Origin: DASYAN01 sp036501345
Lineage (GTDB): Bacteria > Chloroflexota > Ktedonobacteria > Ktedonobacterales > Ktedonobacteraceae
Reading direction: 5' to 3'
NCBI GenBank assembly: GCA_036501345.1
Contig: DASYAN010000382.1
Coordinates: 1 to 26,370 of the forward strand
Length of the DNA stretch: 26,370 bases
This document shows, in pieces, positions 1 through 7,908 of this stretch (positions within the stretch are counted from its first letter, which is position 1; the number at the start of each line of letters is the position of its first letter). Position numbers and translations under genes: made by a program. Under the pieces are notes generated by a model. That model worked only from the letters and a program-made list of their open reading frames with translations, had not been told where the DNA came from and searched no databases.

Positions 1-223
1 GGTCTACCCCCCACGTGTCTATTTTACCACCAGGCCTATGTCTATGGGTCCGGTTCGTATGCCATAACGAGATTTTGTACTTTATCTGGACAGATGTTCA
101 AATTATAGCAGAGCCGTTTCTTGCCGTCAACCCCTTTTTAAGCGCATCCAAAGATGTGCGTAATCTGGTCCTCACTTTTCCGCCTGAGTGCGTAGAGGCC
201 CGATTACGCGTGTGTGCGTCTAG

Positions 224-1000
224 CTACTTGCCTTTGAACTGAGCTTTACGCTTCTCGATAAAGGCGTGCATACCTTCGCGCATATCCTCTGTGCTGAATA
301 GCAAGAAGAAGTTCTTGCGCTCGATCTCCAGACCTTCTTCCAGGGATGTTTCAAAAGCGGCATGAACGGCTTCTTTTGCCAGGCGTGCTGCGATCGGAGC
401 CTGTGCTGCGACTGTTTTGGCTAGTTTGATGGCCTCAGTCAGATGCTCGCCTTTGGGCACCACGCGGTTGACCAGTCCATGATCGGCCAGTTCCTGCGCA
501 CTAACCTGGGCGCCAGTGAGTACCATCTCCATCGTACGATACTTTCCAAGTGCACGTGCCAAACGTTGTGTTCCGCCTGCACCTGGAATAATGCCAATAG
601 CGATTTCAGGCTGTCCAAAGCGAGCATTTTCTGAAGCTACAATCATATCGCAGTGTAGTGCCAGTTCGCAGCCACCACCGAGTGCATAGCCATTGACAGC
701 GGCAATCAGCGGCGTACGGATGCGCCGGAGACGCTCCCAGGCTTCAAAGTTACCAGTCATCATTTCAATAGGCGATTTATCAGCCATCTCTTTGATATCT
801 GCCCCAGCGGCAAAGGCTTTCTCGCCTGAGCCTGTGATAATGATACAGCCAATAGTTTCATCGTGATCCAACTCCTGCAGCGCGTCACCCAGTTCGTGTA
901 CAAGCTGAAAATTGAGCGCGTTCAACTGCTGTGGTCGGTTCAGGGTCACAATGCCAACACGCTCATCCCGTTCAACGAGAATATACTGATATTCTGCCAT
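224..1000 (-). CDS. Enoyl-CoA hydratase (crotonase family)
   Basis: 258 residues, the usual length of a stand-alone enoyl-CoA hydratase, which adds water to trans-2-enoyl-CoA in fatty-acid beta-oxidation in the cytoplasm. The oxyanion-hole segment FAAGADIKEM lies near residues 63-72. Both catalytic acids of the mammalian ECHS1 type are present: Glu112 in GGGCELALHCD and Glu132 in FGQPEIAIGIIPGAGG. The second Glu distinguishes true hydratases from many other crotonases. The start is ATG at 1000, preceded on the minus strand by AAGGAG about six bases upstream. It stands alone and is divergent from rplI. No thiolase or dehydrogenase lies nearby, so the pathway (fatty acid, amino acid or phenylacetate breakdown) cannot be told from context. 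Confidence 0.93.
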   Translation of the reverse strand: MAEYQYILVERDERVGIVTLNRPQQLNALNFQLVHELGDALQELDHDETIGCIIITGSGEKAFAAGADIKEMADKSPIEMMTGNFEAWERLRRIRTPLIAAVNGYALGGGCELALHCDMIVASENARFGQPEIAIGIIPGAGGTQRLARALGKYRTMEMVLTGAQVSAQELADHGLVNRVVPKGEHLTEAIKLAKTVAAQAPIAARLAKEAVHAAFETSLEEGLEIERKNFFLLFSTEDMREGMHAFIEKRKAQFKGK

Positions 1001-1211
1001 GATGCTCCTTTAAACGTATGTTTACTGCTATTTGACCGTCTCTATTGTATGCTTAATGGGGCTTGGGAGACAAGTTTGTTGTAGAGCAAGCGAGCGATGT
1101 GGTGGAACATACGAACGCAAGGATATTGTCCTGTACAATTTCTACATGATATATATCTTATATGAATAATTTCTTTTTTCCGTTTCCTGACTAAATAGCC
1201 TGTGTGAAACC

Positions 1212-1241
1212 TTGCCTTTAGCTGTTGCAAAATGTTATACT
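1212..1241 (+). promoter_or_regulatory. Sigma-70-type promoter for rplI
   Basis: TTGCCT at 1212-1217 and TATACT at 1236-1241 are 18 bases apart, about 70 bases upstream of the rplI start. The rest of the 310-base spacer 1001-1310 shows no gene. Confidence 0.6.
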
Positions 1242-1263
1242 AGGCCGCGATATTATCGTGTTA

Positions 1264-1299
1264 GGGGGGAAGTTGGGTTTTCGTCCCCCTCTGTGAGGA
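1264..1299 (+). promoter_or_regulatory. rplI leader hairpin and ribosome binding site
   Basis: A G-run ending in A at 1264-1270 pairs with TCCCCC(T) at 1284-1290 around a 13-base loop. The Shine-Dalgarno TGAGGAG follows at 1293-1299, 11 bases before the ATG at 1311. The hairpin lies entirely within the predicted 5' leader. It could tune translation or simply stabilise the mRNA. No known ribosomal-protein leader motif was recognised. Confidence 0.4.
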
Positions 1300-1310
1300 G
1301 TTTGAATTTC

Positions 1311-1811
1311 ATGAAAATAATTCTGTTACAAGATGTCGAAGGTTTGGGAAAAGCTGGCGATTTGAAAGAAGTGGCCAATGGCTATGCCCGTAACTATCTC
1401 TTGCCACGTCGTCTGGCTGCCGGAGCCACACCAAGCTTGGTCGCCAATCGCACACAGCGTATTGCAGCCGAACAGCGCAAGTTGCAGAAGCAGGCTGAAC
1501 TCAATGGGCAGTTAGCCGAGCGTCTGGCTCAGATCACACTTACCTTTAAAGCAAAGGTCGGTAGACAAGGCCGTCTCTATGGTTCAATCACCAGCCAGGA
1601 TGTTGCATTTGCCCTACGCGAGGCTGAAGGCATCACCATTGACCGCCGTGTAATTGATCTGTCTGAGCCAATTCGCAGCGTTGGTACCTTCTCGGTTCCA
1701 GTCAAGATTGCAGCCAACCAGGAGCCTAAGATCACCCTCAATGTGATCGACGAGTCTGCCAACTCAGAGTCTGAGACCACAGCCAAGGTCGCAGCCAGCC
1801 AGGAGTCGTAG
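1311..1811 (+). CDS. rplI: 50S ribosomal protein bL9
   Basis: 166 residues from the ATG at 1311. A longer frame is open upstream but lacks similarity and runs through the promoter. The N-terminus starts MKIILLQDVEGLGKAGD, followed by LKEVANGYARNYLLP, the diagnostic bL9 23S-rRNA-binding motif. A long charged helix (about residues 40-75) links to the C-terminal domain, with GRLYGSITSQDVAFAL near 88-103. The family is usually about 150 residues. The extra 15 or so C-terminal residues (ESANSESETTAKVAASQES) are low-complexity and probably disordered. A TGAGGAG ribosome site precedes the start. The gene is monocistronic here, not next to rpsF, ssb or rpsR as in many bacteria. Confidence 0.96.
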   Translation: MKIILLQDVEGLGKAGDLKEVANGYARNYLLPRRLAAGATPSLVANRTQRIAAEQRKLQKQAELNGQLAERLAQITLTFKAKVGRQGRLYGSITSQDVAFALREAEGITIDRRVIDLSEPIRSVGTFSVPVKIAANQEPKITLNVIDESANSESETTAKVAASQES

Positions 1812-1825
1812 CTACTTAGTCGACG

Positions 1826-1934
1826 ACCATAAATAACTCCGACGTTTATGCTCGCAGCCGAATCGTGTAGTTCCAGGCCGGGTGAAACGTATCTCCCTGG
1901 ATATTGATGGTCATATGTCGGAGTTATTTATGGT
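1826..1934. repeat. Inverted repeat with 18-bp perfect arms downstream of rplI
   Basis: Arms 1826-1843 (ACCATAAATAACTCCGAC) and 1917-1934 are exact reverse complements, separated by 73 bases. Pairing continues imperfectly outward: GCTACTTAG near 1811 against CTTAGGTAGC near 1941. It could be an rplI terminator, though no T-run follows, or a small non-autonomous mobile element. The spacer 1812-2118 holds no gene. Confidence 0.6.
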
Positions 1935-1984
1935 TATGCACTTAGGTAGCCATCTCGGGTAGATCAATGCGATTTATTGCCATT

Positions 1985-2073
1985 AGGTAGGGGCCCGATT
2001 TATCGTACCCGTATGGATAAACGCTATCTCCCGTCTCACCATTAGGTGATCGTCAAAGGTAGGGGCCCGATTT
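1985..2073. repeat. Dispersed GC-rich repeat, two copies
   Basis: The 17-mer AGGTAGGGGCCCGATTT occurs at 1985-2001 and 2057-2073. It is followed by TATCGTACCCG in the first copy and CCCGTGTGCC in the second. It belongs to the same family as the copies at 12519-12543 and 21214-21262. A looser relative may lie at 197-215. Confidence 0.65.
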
Positions 2074-2118
2074 CCCGTGTGCCTTTTGGGTATCGCGCCC
2101 GTCGTACCCCCTGAGTAA

Positions 2119-3819
2119 TTAGATCTCTGCACGTTCGCTATAGATCATGGCCCTCGGAATCTGCGATAGCAGGTCAGATGCCAGTAAACCAGTTCGACCG
2201 AGTTTCATTTCTTGTGCTACTAAGTCTGCGGCAGTAGTGTGCAGGTAGACAGCTGCACTTGCTGCATCGAACGGTTGCATACCCTGGGCCAGCAAACCAG
2301 CGATCATGCCAGCAAGCACATCACCTGTACCAGCAGTTGCCAGCACGGGATTGCTTCGCCAGTTGATACGCGTACGACTCTGTGGCTCTGTGACAATTGT
2401 GCAGGCTCCCTTGAGGACAAGGTTTACCTGCCACTCTGTGGCCTTTTGTCGTGCCAGATCCAGGCGATCAATGCCACCACCGGATACCTTGATCTCTGGT
2501 GAATGTTGTTGGGCTGATGCGACAGCCGATGACCCGTTTTGCGGATACTGCAAGTTTTGAGGATACTGCAAATGGGCTAGTCGTCCCATTTCAGCTGGAT
2601 GGGGTGTAATGACCGTGTCTTTCGGCAGCAATGTCCACCAATGTTCTAATGCCGAGAGGTTGTTGAGCCCGTCAGCGTCGATGACCAGCCGAGGTCGCTG
2701 GTCTTCTGGCAGTGAGCGCAGATGCTCTAATAGCTGGAGGATAACTTCGCGAGTATTAGCTGATTGTCCCAATCCTGGGCCGATCAGTAGAACACGATAA
2801 CCTTCTAGGTGGCTGATGAGTACTTGTGCACGTTCAGAGCTCGAGACTTCCTCTGGCGGCAATAGGGCGAATGTGGCTTCGTGCAAGGCACTAGCATAGA
2901 TAGGCAGCATTTGCTCAGTCACGGCTAATGTCGTCAGACCGGCCCCAATTCGCAGAGCTGCTGTTCCTGCTAGGTAGGCAGATCCTGGATAGGGAGGCGA
3001 GCCACAGAATAACATTACTTTTCCAAACGTTCCTTTATGACTATTAAGAGGACGACGAGGTAGAAGAGTGTAAACCTGCTGGCCCGTTATCATCTCTATA
3101 TACCAGGATGAGACCAGTTCTTGAGGAAAACCAATAGAGCCAATGTGCAGTGCGCCAACATAGTCTCGACCTGGAAAGAAGAAAAAGCCTCGTTTGGGAT
3201 AGGCCATCGTAATCGTCATATCAGCTGGGACTGTACCTGGATCAACCTCACCTGTGTCGGCGTTGAGCCCGGTTGGCAGGTCAAGAGCAACAATGCGGAG
3301 GCTTTCCCACCTCCACCTTCGTGCCTCTCGGACCCGGTGGAGCAATGTGCGCATGTCATCGGGCAGTGGTCGCGAACGTCCAGTTCCCAGCAAGGCATCA
3401 ATGATATAGTCGGCCCTATTGATTTGTGCTTCGAGCCCAGCATTGGTCTCCGCTTCCGAGATCTCTTGCCCATTCACTGTTAGCTTGTGCTCTTTCCAAT
3501 GATAGTGACTCACGCTGGCTCCGGCCTGCTCTAGATAGCTAGCCATGACCATGCCATCGCCTCCATTATTGCCAGGACCGATGAGCAAGAGGACCTTGAG
3601 GCCTTTCATATTTTGATGAGGAAGCAGATGGTGTGCAAGGATGTCCGCTGCACTTGCGCCAGCCCCTTCCATTAACATTGGTGAGGTAATGTTCCACTCG
3701 CGTTCGGCTCGTGCCTCCAGTTCTCTCATTTCTTCCGCAGTGACGATAGGATGGCCAAAGGGATAGCGTGTGAATTGTAGCGGGCCATTCGGCTTGTCGA
3801 AAAAGTCTCGGTCATTCAT
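2119..3819 (-). CDS. nnr: Bifunctional NAD(P)H-hydrate epimerase / ADP-dependent NAD(P)HX dehydratase
   Basis: 566 residues, a fusion of the two metabolite-repair enzymes that restore hydrated NAD(P)H. The N-terminal epimerase domain (about 25-240) has LLIGPGNNGGDGMVMA (residues 78-93), DALLGTG and ALDLPTGLNADTGE. The C-terminal dehydratase (ribokinase-like, about 255-560) has HKGTFGKVMLFCGS, LLIGPGLGQS, IDADGLN, TPHPAEMGRL and LKGA. It ends in ATAGTGDVLAGMIAG, whose Asp500 is the expected catalytic base. Residues about 417-449 (repeated LQYPQN, then Ser/Ala/Gln-rich) are an insertion after TPHPAEMGRL that most family members lack. The start is ATG at 3819 with GGAGG about 13 bases upstream, a rather long spacing. 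It is divergent from the methyltransferase-like gene. Confidence 0.95.
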   Translation of the reverse strand: MNDRDFFDKPNGPLQFTRYPFGHPIVTAEEMRELEARAEREWNITSPMLMEGAGASAADILAHHLLPHQNMKGLKVLLLIGPGNNGGDGMVMASYLEQAGASVSHYHWKEHKLTVNGQEISEAETNAGLEAQINRADYIIDALLGTGRSRPLPDDMRTLLHRVREARRWRWESLRIVALDLPTGLNADTGEVDPGTVPADMTITMAYPKRGFFFFPGRDYVGALHIGSIGFPQELVSSWYIEMITGQQVYTLLPRRPLNSHKGTFGKVMLFCGSPPYPGSAYLAGTAALRIGAGLTTLAVTEQMLPIYASALHEATFALLPPEEVSSSERAQVLISHLEGYRVLLIGPGLGQSANTREVILQLLEHLRSLPEDQRPRLVIDADGLNNLSALEHWWTLLPKDTVITPHPAEMGRLAHLQYPQNLQYPQNGSSAVASAQQHSPEIKVSGGGIDRLDLARQKATEWQVNLVLKGACTIVTEPQSRTRINWRSNPVLATAGTGDVLAGMIAGLLAQGMQPFDAASAAVYLHTTAADLVAQEMKLGRTGLLASDLLSQIPRAMIYSERAEI

Positions 3820-3913
3820 ATGTGTACATTATCCTCCAGAATGCTTCTGGTTATTTTTCGGTGTTTGCACTATTGTTATTGTAATCTCTCACAGCTCATT
3901 TGGAAAGGTCAAT

Positions 3914-4939
3914 ATGAAACTAGCCCTCAAAATCACACCACAACGCACTACACAATATGCGCACTTGGCAAATTCACTAGCTACCCCCGAATTACTCGCT
4001 AGCCCACTGCACACAATAATTCATGAGGTGCAGCCTATCACTCTGGCAGGACAGAGCTATTTACTAGCCACAGTCGATGATACCTGTCTCTCAGATGCAG
4101 CGACAGTAAAGATCCTTTATAATTTGGGTACTATTAGTGAAGTCTATGAGTATTTCGAGCACGTTGGTAATGTATCAGGACCTCTTCTGCGCCCAGTGGA
4201 ACCACAATTCACGTCGTTTGTGCCGCTAGAAATGGCAGAGGTACGCCGCTATAAAGGGAAAACGAACGAGATCTTTACCCGCGTACTACTGAACATGGCG
4301 CTATTTGCCGGAAATTACGCTAGAAGTTATACCCAACGGCTCAGAATCCTCGATCCTCTGGCAGGCGGAGGTACCATGCTCTTTGTCGCGCTAGCAGCTG
4401 GATATGATGCATTTGGCATCGAACTTGAACGTCAGGATGTCGAAACCACAGCTGTATTTGTCCGTCAATACCTGGAAGGCGAGCATATTCACTTTAAAGA
4501 AATAAATGAACGTGCTCGTAAAGCTGGACGGCGTTATCAGTTCGAGATTGGACCTAAAGGCGATACGCGTCATCTTGTGCTGGCTCATGGAGATTGTAGC
4601 GCTGCCAATCTCCATCTGCGTGAGGTGGCAGGAGGACCACACGTCCATGCCATTGTTGGTGACTTGCCCTACGGCATCCAGCACTTTGGTGAGATTTCAG
4701 ACTTGCTTGGTCGCTCGCTACCCGTTTGGGAACAGATGTTGCTCCCTGGCGGCACAATCGCATTAGCATGGAATGCCACACGCATCAAGCGTTCAGAAAT
4801 GGTGGAATTAATCCAATCACACACGCAACTCCAGATACGCAATGATCCTCCCTATACACAAATTGAGCATATGGTGGACCGTGTGATTAAGAAGCGTGAT
4901 GTTATTGTAGCCGTCAAAATTATCAACTCTACTACGTAA
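3914..4939 (+). CDS. TRM11/THUMP-clade-like RNA methyltransferase (SAM-dependent)
   Basis: 341 residues from ATG 3914 (GGAAAGG just upstream). The frame extends further upstream but overlaps nnr and lacks a ribosome site. The C-terminal half is a class I SAM methyltransferase: motif I DPLAGGGTMLFVALA, then an acidic residue at the end of strand 2 in FGIELE, and motif IV GDLPYGIQHFG. The D-L/P-P-Y tetrad is typical of enzymes that methylate exocyclic amino groups of guanine in RNA, such as Trm11 and TrmG10. No clear THUMP domain is visible in the N-terminal 110 residues. The substrate (tRNA or rRNA m2G) is inference. Confidence 0.8.
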   Translation: MKLALKITPQRTTQYAHLANSLATPELLASPLHTIIHEVQPITLAGQSYLLATVDDTCLSDAATVKILYNLGTISEVYEYFEHVGNVSGPLLRPVEPQFTSFVPLEMAEVRRYKGKTNEIFTRVLLNMALFAGNYARSYTQRLRILDPLAGGGTMLFVALAAGYDAFGIELERQDVETTAVFVRQYLEGEHIHFKEINERARKAGRRYQFEIGPKGDTRHLVLAHGDCSAANLHLREVAGGPHVHAIVGDLPYGIQHFGEISDLLGRSLPVWEQMLLPGGTIALAWNATRIKRSEMVELIQSHTQLQIRNDPPYTQIEHMVDRVIKKRDVIVAVKIINSTT

Positions 4940-4973
4940 AACCCCTGACAAAAGAAAGCCAGGGATTTTACGT
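4934..4973. terminator. Bidirectional terminator hairpin
   Basis: ACGTAAAACCCCTGA (4934-4948) pairs with CCAGGGATTTTACGT (4959-4973) apart from the innermost base and one C-A mismatch. The A-rich and T-rich flanks of the stem suit termination in both directions, between the methyltransferase gene and the convergent gene at 5034-5495. The stem includes the methyltransferase stop codon. Confidence 0.75.
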
Positions 4974-5033
4974 GGTGTTCCTTCGTGCGAGGGGAGTCGT
5001 CACTGCCATTAACAGACGTCACCGCTGCCAGCT

Positions 5034-5495
5034 TTACTTGTTGTTGTTCTTGTCGTTCTTGTCGTTCTTGTTCTTGTTCTTGTTCTTGTTGCCTTTTTTG
5101 GCAAGAAGGGATGCTCTCACGAGCGGAAAAGGCGTCACGGTTCGCCTGTTATTAGCATCGAGCTGGAATATTACCTCATTGCCACTGGGAAGAGTCACAA
5201 GCGCTTTGCCCTTGCCCTGGGCCACGGCATCCAGTCTCTGACTTCCGACTTGGATCTTGAACTTCGTTCCGAGCTGGAGGTCCGTAATCTTCACGGAATT
5301 ACCCTTGAGATCGAAAAATTGCAAGTTATCGGCCTGGAGCTGGGCAATAATTTGTTGATCGCTGTTTTCGCTTGCTCCAATGGCTGCAAAAACAGGAGTA
5401 GCTACATAGGCAAAAACTACAAAAGTAAAGACAACTAGAAAAACAAGTTTCTTGACCACTCGCCTTCTGGGCTTGCTTAGAGAACCAATACCCAT
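5034..5495 (-). CDS. Secreted small protein with Lys/Asn-rich tail
   Basis: 153 residues, not recognised. The basic N-terminus (KPRRRVVKK, residues 8-16) is followed by a hydrophobic stretch to about 37 and a likely signal-peptidase site around VFA-AIG. The mature part (about 38-128) is beta-rich in appearance and resembles no family I can name. The last 20 or so residues repeat Lys-Asn and Asp-Lys (NKNKNKNKNDKNDKNNNK), strongly basic and probably disordered; they could bind an anionic wall polymer. AAGGAG lies about ten bases before ATG 5495. It is monocistronic. A lipoprotein is unlikely, as there is no lipobox Cys. Confidence 0.7.
   Translation of the reverse strand: MGIGSLSKPRRRVVKKLVFLVVFTFVVFAYVATPVFAAIGASENSDQQIIAQLQADNLQFFDLKGNSVKITDLQLGTKFKIQVGSQRLDAVAQGKGKALVTLPSGNEVIFQLDANNRRTVTPFPLVRASLLAKKGNKNKNKNKNDKNDKNNNK
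5037..5090. repeat. Short tandem repeats encoding the Lys/Asn tail
   Basis: Iterations of TTGTTC and TTGTCG (plus strand) in phase with the reading frame encode alternating Lys, Asn and Asp at the C-terminus of the secreted protein. Such 6-base units can expand or shrink by slippage without a frameshift. Confidence 0.7.
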
Positions 5496-5768
5496 CTTTA
5501 AAATCTCCTTTTCTCTGATAAGTGCAAATGATGGTGTGTGGCACCCAGCAAAACATGACCTAAGCTCAAAATATCGCCTATGGTAATGAAATAGCTCTTA
5601 GTCATTGCACTTTTATCCTTCCTTCTTTTAAGACTACCGGATGGATAAGCTTTTCAGCTAGGGACAAAGCGGACATCTTCCAGAGAAAAAGGGAATATGT
5701 TCATAGAGCTTTTTTGTCTCTTTTACCATAATTTGTTTTATCTCAGTATGATAGATTTTTACCTGCAA

Positions 5769-7394
5769 TTACTGCTCTTGCTGTTTCCAATGCAATTCTT
5801 TTGCCATCAGGGCCGCGACCTCATCGACAATGTCTAGCCCACTTCGGCGGTCCTCCAGAGTGATTGCTGTTCGGCGTGCGAGTACGTCATGGGGCGTCAG
5901 TGCCATTTCGTGTCGGCAGGCATGTACAACCTGCGCTTTGATATAGGGAAGATCATTGATGAGTCGTGCGGCCAATGATGCATCGCTGGCAACGAGATCC
6001 AGTACGTTGCGCATTTCTGTTCCATAGCTTTGCCCGAGTTGAGCGGTGATATCTGGAGCCAATCCTAACGCTTCTGCATCACGTTCTAGCGTTTGCTTTG
6101 CTATGTGCCAATCGACACTCCCATGCAAAGGAAGATTACGCGTTGGGTGGACGATTTTAGAGCCGTCACGCTTACTGAGAATATCTACCGTGTCCTGAGC
6201 CATACGCCGATACGTTGTGAGCTTGCCGCCTACAATCGAGACCAAGTCAGTTGGATCCTCCAGGACTGCATGAGTACGCGAAAGTTGAGTATTAGAGTGG
6301 CGTGTACTGCGTGCCTTCAGCAAGGGGCGGTAACCAGCATAGGTGCTCACGATGTGCTCTGGCGTGAGATGTGTCGTGAGATAGCGATTGAGATGGTTCA
6401 GCAGGTAAGCTATATCGTCATGAGTTGCTACTGGATGATCCAGATTGCCAGTACCTGTATCTGTTGTACCAAAAATGACGCGAGATTGCCAGGGGACGAT
6501 AAAGAGAATGCGCTTGTCATCAGTCTCCGGCAGCACAACGGCGCTATCACCGATCGGCAGATCTTCACGTGCGAAAACCAAATGTACCCCTTTACTGGGC
6601 TCAATCTGTACCTGTGGTTCTCTAGCAGCCAGTGCCTCGACCTGCTCGGAGAAAATACCAGTCGCATTTACAATATGCCGAGTGTGTACAGACAACTCCT
6701 GTTTGCCGATATGATCATAGATACGTGCTCCTTTTATCCTGCCTTGCTTTGTAAGGAACGAGGTCACCTCAGCATAGTTGACAATGGCTGCCCCATAATT
6801 TGCGGCTGTGTGTAGCAAAGAGATAGTCAGGCGTGCATCATTGGTCTGAGCATCATAATAAAGAAAACCCTCCTTCAATCCGTTGGGTAGAAGAGTTGGT
6901 GCGTGCTGTAGGACCTCTTCGCGCTTTAGACGGCGATGATGATTGATATTATTGCGACCTGCCATCCCATCATAGAGCCAGAGACCACAATCCAGCAGTG
7001 TACTCAGCCCGATTCCCCCCGGCAATGTGAAAGGCAGTCCAACAGGGTGATGCTCGCCATCGTATATGGGTAACACAAACGCAAGGGGGTGAACCAGGAA
7101 CGGCGCATTGTGTAGCAGCAGACCACGCTCAATTAAAGCTTCATGCACCAGAGCAAAATCAAAATTGGGTAAATAGCGAATGCCACCATGAATAAGCTTG
7201 GTGGATTTACTACTGGTGCCGCTGGCAAAATCGGCTTTTTCCACCAGTGCGACTCTGTAGCCACGAGCCACAGCATCCAATGCCACCCCAGCACCAGTCA
7301 CTCCACCTCCGATGACAAGCACATCAATATTTCCATTCTCTAGCAGAGACAGATTGTGTTGGCGCTGAACTGAAGCAAGCTGTGCTTCTCTCAC
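5769..7394 (-). CDS. glpD: Aerobic glycerol-3-phosphate dehydrogenase
   Basis: 541 residues. The enzyme oxidises sn-glycerol-3-phosphate to dihydroxyacetone phosphate with FAD at the membrane and passes electrons to quinone. The FAD-binding Rossmann motif VLVIGGGVTGAGVALDA is near residues 26-42. It is followed by FASGTSSKSTKLIHGGIRYL, the signature of the GlpD/GlpA family, and later by VNATGIFS and VSIVGGKLTTYRRMA. Length and N-terminus resemble Bacillus GlpD. The start is GTG at 7394; GAGG ends five bases upstream, and no better start precedes the FAD motif. No glpF or glpK is nearby. A 9-bp repeat array 36-69 bases upstream suggests dedicated regulation. Confidence 0.95.
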   Translation of the reverse strand: MREAQLASVQRQHNLSLLENGNIDVLVIGGGVTGAGVALDAVARGYRVALVEKADFASGTSSKSTKLIHGGIRYLPNFDFALVHEALIERGLLLHNAPFLVHPLAFVLPIYDGEHHPVGLPFTLPGGIGLSTLLDCGLWLYDGMAGRNNINHHRRLKREEVLQHAPTLLPNGLKEGFLYYDAQTNDARLTISLLHTAANYGAAIVNYAEVTSFLTKQGRIKGARIYDHIGKQELSVHTRHIVNATGIFSEQVEALAAREPQVQIEPSKGVHLVFAREDLPIGDSAVVLPETDDKRILFIVPWQSRVIFGTTDTGTGNLDHPVATHDDIAYLLNHLNRYLTTHLTPEHIVSTYAGYRPLLKARSTRHSNTQLSRTHAVLEDPTDLVSIVGGKLTTYRRMAQDTVDILSKRDGSKIVHPTRNLPLHGSVDWHIAKQTLERDAEALGLAPDITAQLGQSYGTEMRNVLDLVASDASLAARLINDLPYIKAQVVHACRHEMALTPHDVLARRTAITLEDRRSGLDIVDEVAALMAKELHWKQQEQ

Positions 7395-7429
7395 ATCTTC
7401 CTCGTTTCCTATGGCTTAGGCAAAGGGCT

Positions 7430-7462
7430 GTGACATTCGTTACAAGTGTGACATTAGTAACA
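7430..7462 (-). promoter_or_regulatory. 9-bp iteron array upstream of glpD
   Basis: GTNACA occurs at 7430, 7439, 7448 and 7457, exactly nine bases apart, with mostly ATT linkers. Read toward glpD the unit is TGTNAC plus three bases. The array lies 36-69 bases before the glpD start, where an activator or repressor would act. Confidence 0.6.
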
Positions 7463-7517
7463 TTCGTTTGCTTGCTCTGATTATTGGCGGTTGAACTGCC
7501 GAAAATAGTAATGCGTT

Positions 7518-7628
7518 TTATTCCTGAAAATCCTCTTGATATTTTCTTACTGCATCTAGGAAACTCTTCTGCTCAAGTCCAAGTTCCTTCGCAATAACCA
7601 GCAGCCAATATGATTTCTGCCACCAATC
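7518..7628 (-). pseudogene. Possible coding remnant, C-terminal fragment
   Basis: A 36-codon frame without a start codon is preceded by an in-frame TGA and ends at TAA 7518-7520. It reads as a charged, helix-like tail containing AKELGLEQKSFLDAVRKY. Composition suggests a decayed protein end, but the family is not recognised and it may be chance. Confidence 0.25.
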
Positions 7629-7799
7629 TCAAATATAGTCTATTCCTTTGCTATTGAATGCTATACTCGTATTCATAGCACAGGAGCCCTTTACTATCCT
7701 GATTGATGCTCTTAATACATCATAGAGATAGCATGCGATAGCACTCTATTTTCTGTTAGTGAACAATGACGGACATGTATCTCATTGCTGCCCCGACAT

Positions 7800-7823
7800 T
7801 GTCACACTTGCAAGACTTGTAAC
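7800..7823 (+). promoter_or_regulatory. Degenerate 9-bp iteron array
   Basis: TGTCAC at 7800, a degenerate TGCAAG at 7809 and TGTAAC at 7818 keep the nine-base phase, reading toward the amidase. An isolated GTGACG lies at 7836. Confidence 0.4.
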
Positions 7824-7875
7824 GCCTGCTAGGGATGTGACGCTACTAGAAAGAAATGGGAGCCAAAGCCACGAA

Positions 7876-7908
7876 TGTCACTAATGTCACAGTTGTAACA
7901 CTTGTAAC
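7876..7908 (+). promoter_or_regulatory. 9-bp iteron array facing the amidase
   Basis: TGTCAC at 7876 and 7885 and TGTAAC at 7894 and 7903 are exactly nine bases apart. The first two linkers are TAA and AGT, so the array resembles the reverse complement of the one at 7430-7462 and points away from it. The rest of the 7395-8415 spacer has no convincing complete gene. Weak -10-like sites are at 7662 (TATACT) and 8151 (TATAAT). Confidence 0.6.

Noticed and set aside
3770..3913. N-terminal extension of the TRM11-like protein
   Set aside because: It overlaps nnr, reads as hydrophobic nonsense and has no ribosome site; ATG 3914 has one.
6093..6815. 240-codon plus-strand frame inside glpD
   Set aside because: It is antisense to a well-conserved gene. 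Cys/Trp-rich composition and lack of motifs mark it as a shadow frame.
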